From Wolfiporia cocos (taxonomy: Eukaryota; Basidiomycota; Agaricomycetes; Polyporales; Phaeolaceae): DNA of 64,000 nt. How positions within the stretch are numbered: the first letter of the stretch is position 1; each line of letters starts with the position of its first letter. This document shows positions 53,334 through 63,686 of this stretch, piece by piece. A program made the translations under genes and the position numbers. The notes under the pieces were generated by a model. The model had not been told where the DNA came from. It did not search any database and was given only the letters and a program-made list of their open reading frames with translations. The DNA lies in NCBI GenBank assembly GCA_029448655.1, contig JACCLO010000004.1, positions 1,240,001 through 1,304,000 of the forward strand, written 5' to 3'.

Positions 53334-54048
53334 GTAGAGTTTCAGTCAATTATCTTAATCTGCCAACTGCCCTTCGCTTAAAAAATCGCAGTTGCGAGCT
53401 AGGTTTGCACGCAGATTAATCTGCTAACTGCGGCAGATTAATCTACTGTGACAATGAAATGGCACATCCCGGATTCGAACCAAGGACCTTAGTGCAGATG
53501 AGAATAACAGCATCGCAGCGTAATTAGCCAACTGAGCTACAGTGCGACTGTTGCCACCCCCATTTTAAGCAATATATAGATTATTTTGTAAACTTCATTT
53601 TCGCAGTTTAACATCTTCCATAACACAAATACAAATGAATCTGCCTCTAAAGACCTGTGATTCCAGTGTATTCAGCTTTCCCATGGTGAGTTGCTCCAGG
53701 TCAAGCATGGTAAATCAAGCTACCACTATCATTGATTTCTGTATGCTTGTTGGAGCAGTTAGTTGCCTTGATGATTTGTGAAGATTGTGTGTAAAATTTG
53801 CGTTATATATATTTTAATTGGTCAATGGTATCTGTTGCCACTATGGCTCAGTTGGCTAATTATGCTGCAATGCTGTTATTCTCATTTGCACTAAGGTCCT
53901 TGGTTCAAATCCGGGATGTACCATTTTATTGTCACAGTAGATTAATCTGCCGCAGTTAGCAGATTAATCTGTGTGCAAACCTAGCTCGCAACTGCGATTT
54001 CTTAAACGAAAGGCAGTTGGCAGATTAAGATAATTGACTGAAGTCCCT
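53334..54048. mobile_element. Foldback element with tRNA-like arms, copy 2
   Basis: 715-bp element flanked by a perfect 8-bp duplication, CAGGAGTG (53326-53333, 54049-54056). It is homologous to 46339-47055 along its whole length but in opposite orientation. The left arm on the minus strand has a perfect A box, TAGCTCAGTTGG (53539-53528), and a perfect B box, GGTTCGAATCC (53481-53471). The B box sits inside a five-pair T-arm-like hairpin. The acceptor stem is only partly paired, so it is not a functional tRNA gene. Confidence 0.83.
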
Positions 54049-54056
54049 CAGGAGTG

Positions 54057-54956
54057 AGTAGTCAAACATCGGCCATGGGAATCGGCGGTGAGCAGACTTT
54101 ACTCGCCTGCGACTCTTGAAGTAGAGACCAAACTGACGATGACGACATCTCGTTGGCAATTGACGAGTAATTCCTTCTGGATTCATAGTCAAAGTCTCCG
54201 ACTGTATATTTCGTGTGAGGTACCTGCTGCCAAAGTGCCTCGACTCATATGTGTGCATGTACTGGTCAGAGAACCTAGATGATGGTAACTAGCAATTCTC
54301 TGTCAGCCGAGTGCAGTTTAATGGGTTAGCATGACTGAAAGAATCATCGGCATCTCGGACCCTCTGCATAATCTGTAGTCACAAACCATATCACCATAGA
54401 TGACACGGCCAGGTGCAATTCCTTGGAGAGAGTCTGCAGATCTGTGGATATTGAGAGAATTGGCATAATTTCAATGTATAACGAATCTACCGCCAGCATT
54501 GATGTTGAGACAAGCTGTATTAGCACAGGCAAGGACCAAAAAGAATCGTCTGTTATATCCGAACACGAATTCCTTGGATCCGGTTTATTATTTTGATTTA
54601 GGCACCTGCCGATATGACCTCATAAGGCTCTGGGTATAGCACAGGATCACGGAGAACATTCCTTGTCGTCACGGTACAAGAAAACAAAGACTTGCTATAT
54701 TCACCAGCTATTCGCTATAAATGTAGCACCAGCAGGGATGTGGTATACATTGTATTAGTAAACCGTGTTAATCCATCAGCTTGTGCTGCAACAGGATGGA
54801 TTCTGATGGACTTCGATATTTTCTGATGCGACGCAAAACCTGCATCGCAATGTGCTACATATGTTCCAGTAGCTTCCAGTAGTCTTTTGAAGCTCAGAAA
54901 ATGAATTCTGATATTTATTGATACGTTCTGATCGAATGAAGAGCAAAAGCCTCTAG
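54057..54956. other. Unassigned 0.9-kb stretch
   Basis: No gene or mobile element recognised. Confidence 0.4.
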
Positions 54957-55161
54957 AATTGTCTAAATTTCGAAAAGCCGGTACAACGTTATCTTTCACG
55001 TCGTAACCCGTTGTCACCCAAAACCCAGTTGCAACGCTGCTCAAACGCCATTGCAACATAATCTAATTGCGTTGGAGCGGGGTTGTCACGAGTTATAACG
55101 GGCCAATGGGTTACAACGTGAGAGATAACGTTACAGCGGGATTTCGAAATTTACGACAATT
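54957..55161. repeat. Palindromic MITE-like element, 205 bp
   Basis: The two outer ~50 bp are imperfect inverted repeats. The left contains AATTGTCTAAATTTCGAAA then CAACGTTATCT and CGTAACCC; the right contains their complements in mirror order. There is no coding capacity. The exact ends and target duplication are unclear. Confidence 0.6.
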
Positions 55162-56304
55162 AGGTATGAATATAATCTGATAATTTTGGGTAGGCGGAAT
55201 CTCTCAGCCAAAGCCCTCAGGTATTTTGCAGTAGCTCCCACCAGGGGCATTATCTAATGACTTTGTCGGAAACATGTTGGTATCATTTACATCAGCAAAG
55301 TGCGAGATCGTAGATACACCACACCTACGCATATATACCTAGTAGGTCCTGTTATAAGTAGGCGATCTGGGTTAGTAATATATAGCCCCCTTATTATGGC
55401 AGGTCTGCGCAATACCAAGGTGCCCAAGGGACATGTTCTAGCAAGGATGCGGCGGCCAGGCCCATGCTATTGCGAGGACTTCACCTGAGGCCCTTGCAGT
55501 TGTGAGGACCATACCTGAGGCTGCCACTATTGTGAGGACCATAATGATCATCTAGGAAGGCAGTAACATCGCCCTAGCAAGTATTGTAATATATCATATT
55601 CATTCAATGTAGTCAATAAAACTCGATTATATTCCATAAATGAGTACAATGATATTGTAGTAACAGTTCCTCACAGAAGGGGCCACAATAAATCTACCAG
55701 AGAGCATCAGTCGATAGCCTTGAGCATCGACATTTAGCATTCAGCATTAACATGCACTGTCCACACTACGAATCGGCACAGATAGTGGAAGGACTTGTAC
55801 GTGCCGGTGTGTTGCGTGAGTGGCAGCATACATGTGGGAGCGGGAGTGAGGGTGGTGTTGGAAGTGTGTGTGTATGTTGGTGTGGTGCACAGTGCAATCT
55901 CATCACCATGGTGGGGAATGACCTAGAAAGGGAATGCAGCAGAGTGGGCAGACCGGAAGGTGGTGCGATACGCACCTGGTTATGGAGAAGGGGGGTGCTG
56001 GGTATATAGTCAAGGGACATACCTTATGCATTCACCATGATCCCATTATATTCGAACCAGAGGAATGATAAGGTAGCTTGCTGAGGTGATCACATGGGGT
56101 CAACGTTCAATGCACATGTCTGTGCACATGGCTGCAATGTCACAGAATGCCCGGTAGGGGCTACTCCGACTCCCTCACCTGGATATCCGCAGGGCACCAC
56201 CATGGGTGCAGCGTCCCGTCCTCCTCACAACCTCTTGTCATTCCTTAGATACCGTGTAGACCACCTGACCTTGTAGATAGGTGCTCCGGGGTAGCGCGCG
56301 CTTG
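55162..56304. other. Unassigned 1.1-kb stretch left of A2
   Basis: No gene recognised. 55242-55292 is the inverted match to 14276-14325. Confidence 0.4.
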
Positions 56305-56309
56305 TGCAC

Positions 56310-56845
56310 TGTTACGGATCGAATATCCGTTCAGCTGATTTAACTAAGTTGAGTTACTCAGCATATCAAGTAGCGCACTACTCGTCGGACTCAGCAGAGT
56401 CGAACGTTGATATACTAGCTGCAGGCTTAATTGCTCAAGCCTTTGAGAACGAGTATAGGATCCTTGTAATTCAACAAGGTCGAGCTGAGGAACTCGACCA
56501 GTATTTACAGCAGAGTCTTTATACTATGTTTCTGTAACCGGGGTCATAGTGTCCTTGGTACTGCTACCATTAAGTCCATAAGGTTAGTACGCTACGATAA
56601 CTAAGCTGAAACGCTGCAGTTGAGCGCAACAGTGGGTGAAATGCAGAAGCACGGTGGTTAGACACCAGATATACGCTAGAACCTGATACGCTATGGGACT
56701 ATGGGCATAGGGCTGTTGTACATGAAACGAGGGTCGCTGGTTGAGCAGAGAACCCTGAAAATAAACGCACGGTGACGCGGTTGAATGCTAAGTCCTCTTC
56801 TCCAGTGAGGCATCGAAGATATGCAAAATTGTACCGACTGTAACA
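56310..56845 (-). repeat. 3' LTR of element A2
   Basis: 536-bp LTR, colinear with 11230-11765 and 63687-64000. It contains the predicted transcript-start segment (AAGGTCGAGCT on the plus strand near 56477). Confidence 0.94.
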
Positions 56846-56857
56846 TCACCCCCCTCC
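56846..56857 (-). promoter_or_regulatory. Polypurine tract of element A2
   Basis: In element sense GGGAGGGGGTGA precedes the 3' LTR. Confidence 0.75.
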
Positions 56858-56900
56858 CAAGCCTTCATCGCCCTCGATGAAATCCAAGCATCACGGCCAC

Positions 56901-57980
56901 TCAAAGGGCCTCGGTGTCGGGGTCATTATACCCTGCATCTCCATCGGGGAGAGGAGGCGTGGGTGGAGGGACCCAGAGCTGGTAGGGCGCGCATTCCCCT
57001 CGTCGATGCCCGGGTTGGGATACCCGGCATGTGGGGCAGCGATAGTCGGGGCAGTCAAGGATCCAGTGATATGGACTGCCGCAGCCTCGACAGGGATCCG
57101 TCTGAGATGGTCGGGGTGGAGATTGGGTGGAGGGGATGTCGCGGAGGTAGTCCCCTAACTTGTATCGTTGGTGGTGGTGGTGGACCCATATGCGCTCTTG
57201 GAGCCATCGGGGTAGGCTAAGGAGGGGATCGTTCCAGGCGTCGTGCCCTCGCTCCCATTCCTCTCGGCTGATGATCTCAACTGATGGAGATCGTCAACCA
57301 GCTTCGTCGTTAGCCGGGGCAGTGGGCGGCAGGGTGGCAGGCCCAACACTGCTTGGCCCCTCTCGAACTGGGCATTGTTCGCGGCTTCGTGAATGAGGAG
57401 CAGGGCCCTCTGGTTCTCCAGGTCGAGCCCCTGTGGCGGCGGTCGCATGGGGAGCGTCGTGAGATACCAAAGAACGGTATTTCATAAAATTGTACGGTTC
57501 TGCAATTCTAGCCAATTCATCGTCGTCGAGTAGCCAGGAGGGCATTGGAGGGAGGGGGCTGCGTTGCCGGGCTGGGCGACGTGGGCCTTCTTTCTGTTTG
57601 TTGAACTCCCTCCAGATTCGCGAGGGCATCGACGCCCCGAGGTGGTCGATCCATTGGTCGATGTTCCACCCAAGCTGTTGTCTCTGCCAGCGGACCGTCC
57701 GTTTGAGTTGGACGAGTTGTTCCGTAACATCCTGGTAGCTGTCGTAGACAGCGGTGAGCTCCTGTACGAGCTCAAATCGATCAGTCCAGGGGGTCGGGTG
57801 GCCTCCTGGGGGAATGTCGGACCTATGCCAGGTGAGCGCGTGGCGAGTGCGGAGGTGGGCCTCCTCGGAACACCCATAACACCTGCCTGTCTGGTACCCC
57901 ATGCAGACGGCGAGGGACCGACGCAGCGTCGGGGCTCTGGGGCGGTCTGGCTGGCTGTTGGTAGACTGAGGCGACGACAT
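56901..57980 (-). pseudogene. ORF3 of element A2: accessory protein with two zinc knuckles
   Basis: A 359-codon frame after pol, from ATG 57980 (MSSPQSTNSQPD) to TGA 56901-56903, with one in-frame TGA at 57294-57296 (likely from CGA). The N-terminal part is Arg/Pro-rich and includes a Cys/His patch (CYGCSEEAHLRTRH). A helical central region follows (LVQELTAVYDSYQDVTEQLV, LGWNIDQWIDHLGASMPSRI). The C-terminus has a canonical knuckle CRGCGSPYHWILDC (CX2CX4HX4C) and a second one CPTCRVSQPGHRRGEC (CX2CX6HX4C). Such knuckles normally bind RNA in Gag nucleocapsids, so this looks like a second nucleocapsid-like protein in the place where env sits in retroviruses. It has no signal peptide or membrane segment. 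The pol frame is also open over its first ~500 nt. Confidence 0.7.
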
Positions 57981-58132
57981 GTTACTTCTTCGACTCGACA
58001 AGTTCTGACTCCCCTTTGTCGACTTTTGTAGTCCTTCAGAAGGTCGGGAGAATTCTTCAAGTTTGTTGCATCTTCCCAAGAATCATCGGCGGATGGGTAG
58101 CCCTTCCAGTGGACCAGGTACTGTTTCTTCCC

Positions 58133-61100
58133 TCAGTGTTGTCTTTGGTTCAGGGTGGACTCGACCTCATACTCTTCATGCCCTTCGACCAGGTCCGGGG
58201 GTGGCTTCGCATGATTAGGCCCGTGCACCCTTGTCTCATTGAATGGCTTCAGTAGTGAGGCATGGAAGACCGGGTGTATTTTCCACCGGGGCGGCAGGGC
58301 TAACCTGTACATGACCGCCCCGAGCTTCTCGCTGATGGTGAATGGCCCTTCCCTTTTCGGAGCGAGCTTCCGTGATTCGTATGGAAGGTGGAGATTCCTG
58401 GCGTCAAGCCACACTTTGTCCCCCTTGCTGAATTTGGGCAAATCGCGTAGAGTCCGGCCTGCCATCCGTTTCTGGGCTAATTCGTGTGCGGCAATGGCTT
58501 TTTCCCTTGCTTCCCTGACACCTTTCATTCTCTCCTTTGCAGCGGGCACCTGCACCGGGCTGTCTTCTTCGGGAAACCCTCGTGGGATGTACCCCATGAT
58601 CACTTCAGTGGGGGCCAAGCCTCGCTCGGTCCTTCGTGTGTTATGGGCAAATTCTACGTCTGGGAGTCTGGCGACCCAGAGCCGCAGATCGTTCATGCAA
58701 TAGATGCGCAGGTAGACTTCTATTTGCTGATTCATTCGTTCAGTTTGCCCATCGGTCTGCAGATGGTATGCCGTACTTAGGGCGGATTCGATTCCTAGAA
58801 GCTTACAGAGGGCCTGGAAAAACTTTGAAGCGAACTGGGGCCCTCGGTCCGATATGACTTTTCGAGGGAGGCCGTACTTCGAATAGATTTGTCGATGGAA
58901 TATATCTGCAGCTCCTTCGCTGGTGATGGTTTTGTCGTAGGGGGTCAGAGATATTGCTTTGGATAGTCCATGATCGATGATGACCATAATTGAATCATAT
59001 CTCCCTACTCGTGGGAGGTCCGTGATGAAGTCCACTGAGCATTGCGAGAAGGGGAGTGCATCCCTCCGGGTTGGGATTGGTTGCAGCGGTGCTTTCATCG
59101 GGTGTCGATCGTGTTTCATCTGCTGACAGACTGCGCAGCCTTTGACATATTCGGCCACGGTTTTTTGCAGGTCGGGCCACCAGAAGTGCTCTTGCACTTT
59201 CAGGGTTGTCCCCCAAATCCCGAGGTGGCCTGCTGCAATTGGGTCATGGTACCTCGAGATAACGTCCCTTCTCAAGCCAGGGTCTCGTGGCACGTACATT
59301 TGCCCCTTATACAAGAGGACCCCTTCGCTGTACTGCCAGTCTTCCATTGATGTCCTCAAAGGGGGCTGCTCCCCTTGTTCAACGGCGCGGAGTCCCTGTT
59401 CCGCGACCGGGTCAAAGGGCTTCACAATCTTGATCCGATCGATGATTGGGACTTCAATCGCGTGAACAAATAGGGTATTGGGCAGCATTTGGATGTCTTC
59501 GTTGTCGTGTTCAGAGCTGTCTAGATTCATGAGGCGCGAGAGGGTGTCTGCCATTACCAGTTTCTTCCCTGGGACGTGCTGCAGCCGGATGTCGAATTGC
59601 AAGAGTAGCAGATGCCATCTCGCCTGTCTCCGATTCAATCTCTGGGCGCTTCACCAGTACGTAAGATTCTGGTGGTCACTCCTGATCAGGATCTGATGTG
59701 GACCCCCTTCTAGAAGGTGGCGCCATTCTTCCAGCACGCGAACCACTCCTAGGAGTTCTCGATCATAGATTTCGTAGTTTCGTTCGGCCGGGGTGAGGGA
59801 CTGTGATAGGTAGCCCACTGGTCGCTCATTCCCGCTATCATCTTTTTGTTTGAGTACCGCTCTGAGGGCAAACTGCGAGGCGTCAGTTTCCAGGATGAAG
59901 GGTTTCTCCTTGTCGGGGAGGAGCAGCGTGGGGGCTGTTACGAATTTGTTCTTCAAGAACTCGAACACCTCATTTTCTCGCTCCGTCCACTTGAACCCCG
60001 TGCCTGTTGCAGTTTTTGTGAGGTCAATGAGTGGTCGCGCATGCATGGAATAGTGGTCGATGAATTTTCTGTAGAAATTTGCAAACCCTAAGAAGGAGTG
60101 GACCCCCTTGACATTTCGCGGGGGTGGCCAGTCATGGATTCCTTTGAGCTTGGCAGGGTCCATCTGGACTTGACCGGGAGTGATTACGAGTCCAAGGAAC
60201 TCTACCCTTTCCACTCCGAATGCGCATTTTTCCGGCTTCACGAATAACTTTTCTTCGGCCAGCTTGTGCAGGACTTGTCGCTCTCGCTCTCTATGGGTTG
60301 CCTGGTCTGGAGAGAAGATGAGGATGTTGTCCATGTAGACTAATACCCATCCTTCGGCGATTTCGGTTTTTAGTATCTCATTCATCATGGCCTGGAATAT
60401 GGCTGGTGAGTTGCACATCCCAAAGAACATCACTGTCGGTTCGTAGAGGCCAGCATTGGTCTTGAATGCGCCCTTCCATTGGTCACCTTCTCGGATTCGC
60501 ACATTTTTATATCCTGCTCGTAGGTCCATTTTGGTGAACACCTTCACCCCTCTTAGCTTCTCAATGAGTTCAGATATCAGGGGTAGGGGGTAAGCATTCT
60601 TAACCATCCCTTCGTTTAGGTATCGGTAGTCTTGGCAGGGCCTTAGCCCTCCGTCCTTCTTTGGGACGAAGAAGGCGGGGGAAGCCATGGGGGACTTCGA
60701 TGGTCGGATAAACCCCTTGGTGAGGTTTTCCGCCAGGAATTCGTCCATGGCCTTCTGTTCTCTGGGGGATAGAGAGTATACCTTGCAATCCCGGGGTACG
60801 AAGTCGGGCTTTAGCTTGATAGCGTGGTCCCATGGTCTCGATGGGGGAAACACAGTTGCTGCTTTTTTGCTGAAGATGTGTGCGAAGTCTTTCAGGTGTT
60901 CAGGGATTGTGTCCTCCGTGGGTCCTCCCTTCCCTGTTTCGGAGAACTCTTGGGATTTTGTCATCACCTTGTGTATATGGGAGAGGGCTGCGCTTCTCTG
61001 TCGGAATCGTTTTGGGGCTTCGGTCCTAGGAGCGATCAGCTTCTTGGTTCGGACAAACCTCCTTAGTAGCTGGTATTCTTCGTCCGAGACGGGGTCCTCT

Positions 61101-61984
61101 ACCGATTGTTGAGCGTTGGTAGAGCCGAAACCCTTGTCCCCTCTCTTTGTTTCCTCGAGCTCCTCTACCTGGATCAATTCGGGGGTGAGGGCTTGTTCGA
61201 ATATTATTTGTGCGATGCGCATTCCGGGAATGATACGGTGGGGTGTCGTCAATCGGTTGAATAGGATGACTTGGACCTCTCCGTGGTAGTCGGGATCAAT
61301 TACTCCTGCTCCGACCGTGAGCCCGTGTTTGAGCATGAGGCCTGAGCGCGAGGCTATCCTTCCGTAAGAGCCTTTTGGAATCTCCATCCGAACTCCTGTG
61401 GGGATTGCCTTCCACCCTCTGGGGGCAATTTCGTCACTATTTGAAGCGTATAGGTCGTACCCAATGGCCCCGTCAGTTCCTCGCGTTGGGAGCTTCCCTT
61501 CGGGGGTTACTGTCATTTTGACAGTATCAAGTTGGATTATAGCATCGGTCATTTGGGCTTTCTCTGTCGGCTTGTCAGGGGTGACATCGATCTTCCCTGT
61601 CGCCCAGTTGATGACGGGGCTTTCCCTTTTCAACCAGTTGTATCCGAGGATCATTTCTTCTTTCCCAATGTTCCCTACAAGGAAGCGGACTTTGCGTTCC
61701 TTTCCTCCATACTCAATGGGGAGGAAGACTTCCCTGTCTACCCACCCATCCTTGTTGGTGGTTCCGTCGACGTTTCGGACGGTGATCGGGTTTTTTAGAG
61801 GTCGGGTCATGATTCGGTGTCAAATGACGAGTTTTGAGTGGATCAGGGAGGACATGGCTCCTGAGTCGATGAGGGCGTTTACTTTCACGGTTTTCTGCAG
61901 CTTCAGGGTTATGGGGATAAACAGCAATCGATCGCGTTCATACGAGGTAATTACATGGGCTGCGCTTTCAGGAGGTAAGACCAT
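58133..61984 (-). pseudogene. pol: Pol of element A2 (PR-dUTPase-RT-RH-IN-chromodomain), inactivated
   Basis: Starts at ATG 61984, 12 nt after the gag TAG and in the -1 frame. In order: protease (ALIDSGAMSSLI), dUTPase (IGYDLYA, GRIASRSGL, AGVIDPDYHGEV, GMRIAQIIF, KGFGSTN), RT, RNase H, integrase (CAVCQQMK; SDRGPQFASKF; TDGQTERMNQ) and the start of a chromodomain (EEYEVESTLNQ). In-frame TGA codons lie at 61820-61822, 59651-59653 and 58133-58135, the last inside the chromodomain, whose second half (KKQYLVHWKGYPSADDSW) continues in the same frame beyond it. The RT catalytic motif is YMDN, with the second catalytic Asp changed to Asn. Here the dUTPase lies between protease and RT, unlike B, C and D. 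Confidence 0.92.
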
Positions 61985-61995
61985 GTGCTTCCTCC

Positions 61996-63642
61996 CTACT
62001 CGAAATCCTGGTCATCAAGAATTTGGGTGAGGAACGAGGGGTTCTGAGCTTTGAGAATTCGGATCGCGTTAACTGCTTCTTCCACTGCCGTGGCTCCATC
62101 GTCCTCGTCCTCGGTGTCTTCCTCTTCCGTGTGAGCGGTGGAAGTCCCTTCTTCCAATGCTTCTATCTTTCGAGCCCTGCCCTTGGTGGGGGTCTTCTTC
62201 TTTCGCTTTGGGCAGTTGTTGGAGAGGTGGCCCTTTTCTTTGCAATTGAAGCACTGCCCCTCGGTTTGGAGCTTACATCGCTCTTCTGTGGACATTCGGT
62301 CGACGTCCATTGCGTTCGGGTCTTTCGCAGGGGCCAGTGTGGCTGGGGCGCTAGGTCCCTTGGCTCGCCACTGGGGTTTCTTCTTGGGGTCCCCTCGCCC
62401 CTTGATGAACATGTTATAATTGTTCTCATTGATGGATGCTTGTTTCATCCAGTCGGTGAGGGTTATGACGGGGGGAACAATGTTTATGATGTGCGTAACG
62501 AGTGCGGGTCTGATGGCTCTCTTGTATAGGGTGACAAGGAGCAGGTTGCACTGTTGTCGGTCTAGCCCCGTTTTTCCTACGAGGTTATCAAATTCGATGT
62601 TGAAGTTGTCAATGTTCTTCTTCTCTTGCCTGAGATTGAAGAGATCATCGTTGGTTTTCTGTTTTTCTTCGATGGGTTCGAATGCGGCATCGAATTCTGC
62701 ACTGAACTGGAGCAACGTGGGGAGGACAAATGCTCCTGTTGTTGAGTCTGTGTGCTTGGCGTAGTAATTCTCCTTCCATTGGTCCACTCGGTCACTCCCT
62801 CAAATGTAGGACATGATGAAGAGGATCTTCTGATCGTCAGTTTGGTAGTCTGTTGCGAACATAGTGAACCATGTGTTGCAATCATTCTTGAAGCGCTGTA
62901 GCTTCTTTCGTTCTCCCTTGAAAGGTTTGGGAGTGGCGAGCTTTATGCGGTTTCCTCGGCCTGATGGGGTGAACTGCACACCCCATCCTGCAGGATTTCC
63001 TCCACCTGGGGGGCCTCCTCCGCCTGGTGGGCCTCCTCCACCCGGTGGTCCTCCCAGATTGCCTCCCGCGCTGCCTGCTGGATTACCGCTGCCACCCGGG
63101 GGACCTCCGCCCCCAGGGGGACCTCCCCCTCCAGGAACTCCTCCTCCTCCAGGCGCTCCTGCTCCAGTGGGGTTTGGTCCACTAGTATTTCCAGGTAGCG
63201 GATTATTAGCCAGCGGAGGGATATTGGCCATTCCCCCTGCACCCTGGCTCATGCCGCTGCTTCCCGAAACAGCACTTCTGCCCACGGTTGTACTTCCCAT
63301 ACCCATGCTTCCTCTGGTGGGGACGGGGTTCGCTGTCTGTCCTCCGAGTTGTCCATTGCCTGTTCAAGATATGGTGATGGTCGGTGTCATTAAGTCTGCG
63401 ACGGTTCCGAAGCGTTTGAAAGTGGCGCGCGTCTGCTCCCAGGGATCGTTCGAGGATGGGGGTAGTTGTACCCACGAGGGAACGAGTTTATCTGGAGTTG
63501 GGATGGTGAGATATCCACCTTTCGTGAAGAATCCTGCAGGGGGATCTCTCCACTCGTGCTTCTCTTCGTAGTAGATGCGTCTGTATATTTCGGGGAGCAG
63601 GTGAATCAACCGGTTTGGGAGATCCGGGTCAAAGCGTTGCAT
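61996..63642 (-). pseudogene. gag: Gag of element A2, with two in-frame TGA codons
   Basis: About 548 codons from ATG 63642 (MQRFDPDLPNRL), 44 nt from the 5' LTR, to TAG 61996-61998. The N-terminal ~95 residues are followed by TGA 63364-63366, then a Gly/Pro-rich linker (GGGGPPGGGG repeats). The capsid region comes next, with a second TGA at 62800-62802 before GSDRVDQWKENYYAKH. At the C-terminal end is a canonical zinc knuckle CFNCKEKGHLSNNC followed by a basic run and an acidic tail. Both TGA codons are shared with A1 and fit CGA arginine codons. No ORF0 precedes it. Confidence 0.9.
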
Positions 63643-63674
63643 GGACTTGCACTTTGATAAGTGAGTCTGTTAAG

Positions 63675-63685
63675 AGCTCGACCTT
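63675..63685 (-). promoter_or_regulatory. Self-priming primer-binding site of element A2
   Basis: In element sense AAGGTCGAGCT follows the 5' LTR after one G. It is the exact reverse complement of AGCTCGACCTT in the LTR (plus-strand 63853-63863), 37 nt downstream of a TATAAAG box (63894-63900). Confidence 0.85.
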
Positions 63686-63686
63686 C

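Noticed and set aside
53448..53551. tRNA gene on the minus strand
   Set aside because: A and B boxes and a T-arm are good, but the acceptor stem has three mismatches and the spacing is about 13 nt too long; it is part of a repeated foldback arm.
56901..57980. ORF3 of A2 as an envelope gene
   Set aside because: No signal peptide or membrane segment; the C-terminal zinc knuckles point to an RNA-binding protein.
61990..62005. Programmed -1 frameshift between gag and pol of A2
   Set aside because: The pol frame opens only about 15 nt before the gag stop and shows no clear slippery heptamer; an ATG 12 nt after the stop is an equally simple start. Left open.
57294..63366. Selenocysteine or UGA recoding in element A
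   Set aside because: All TGAs sit at arginine-compatible codons and the changes fit CpG decay; fungi of this group are not known to use selenocysteine.
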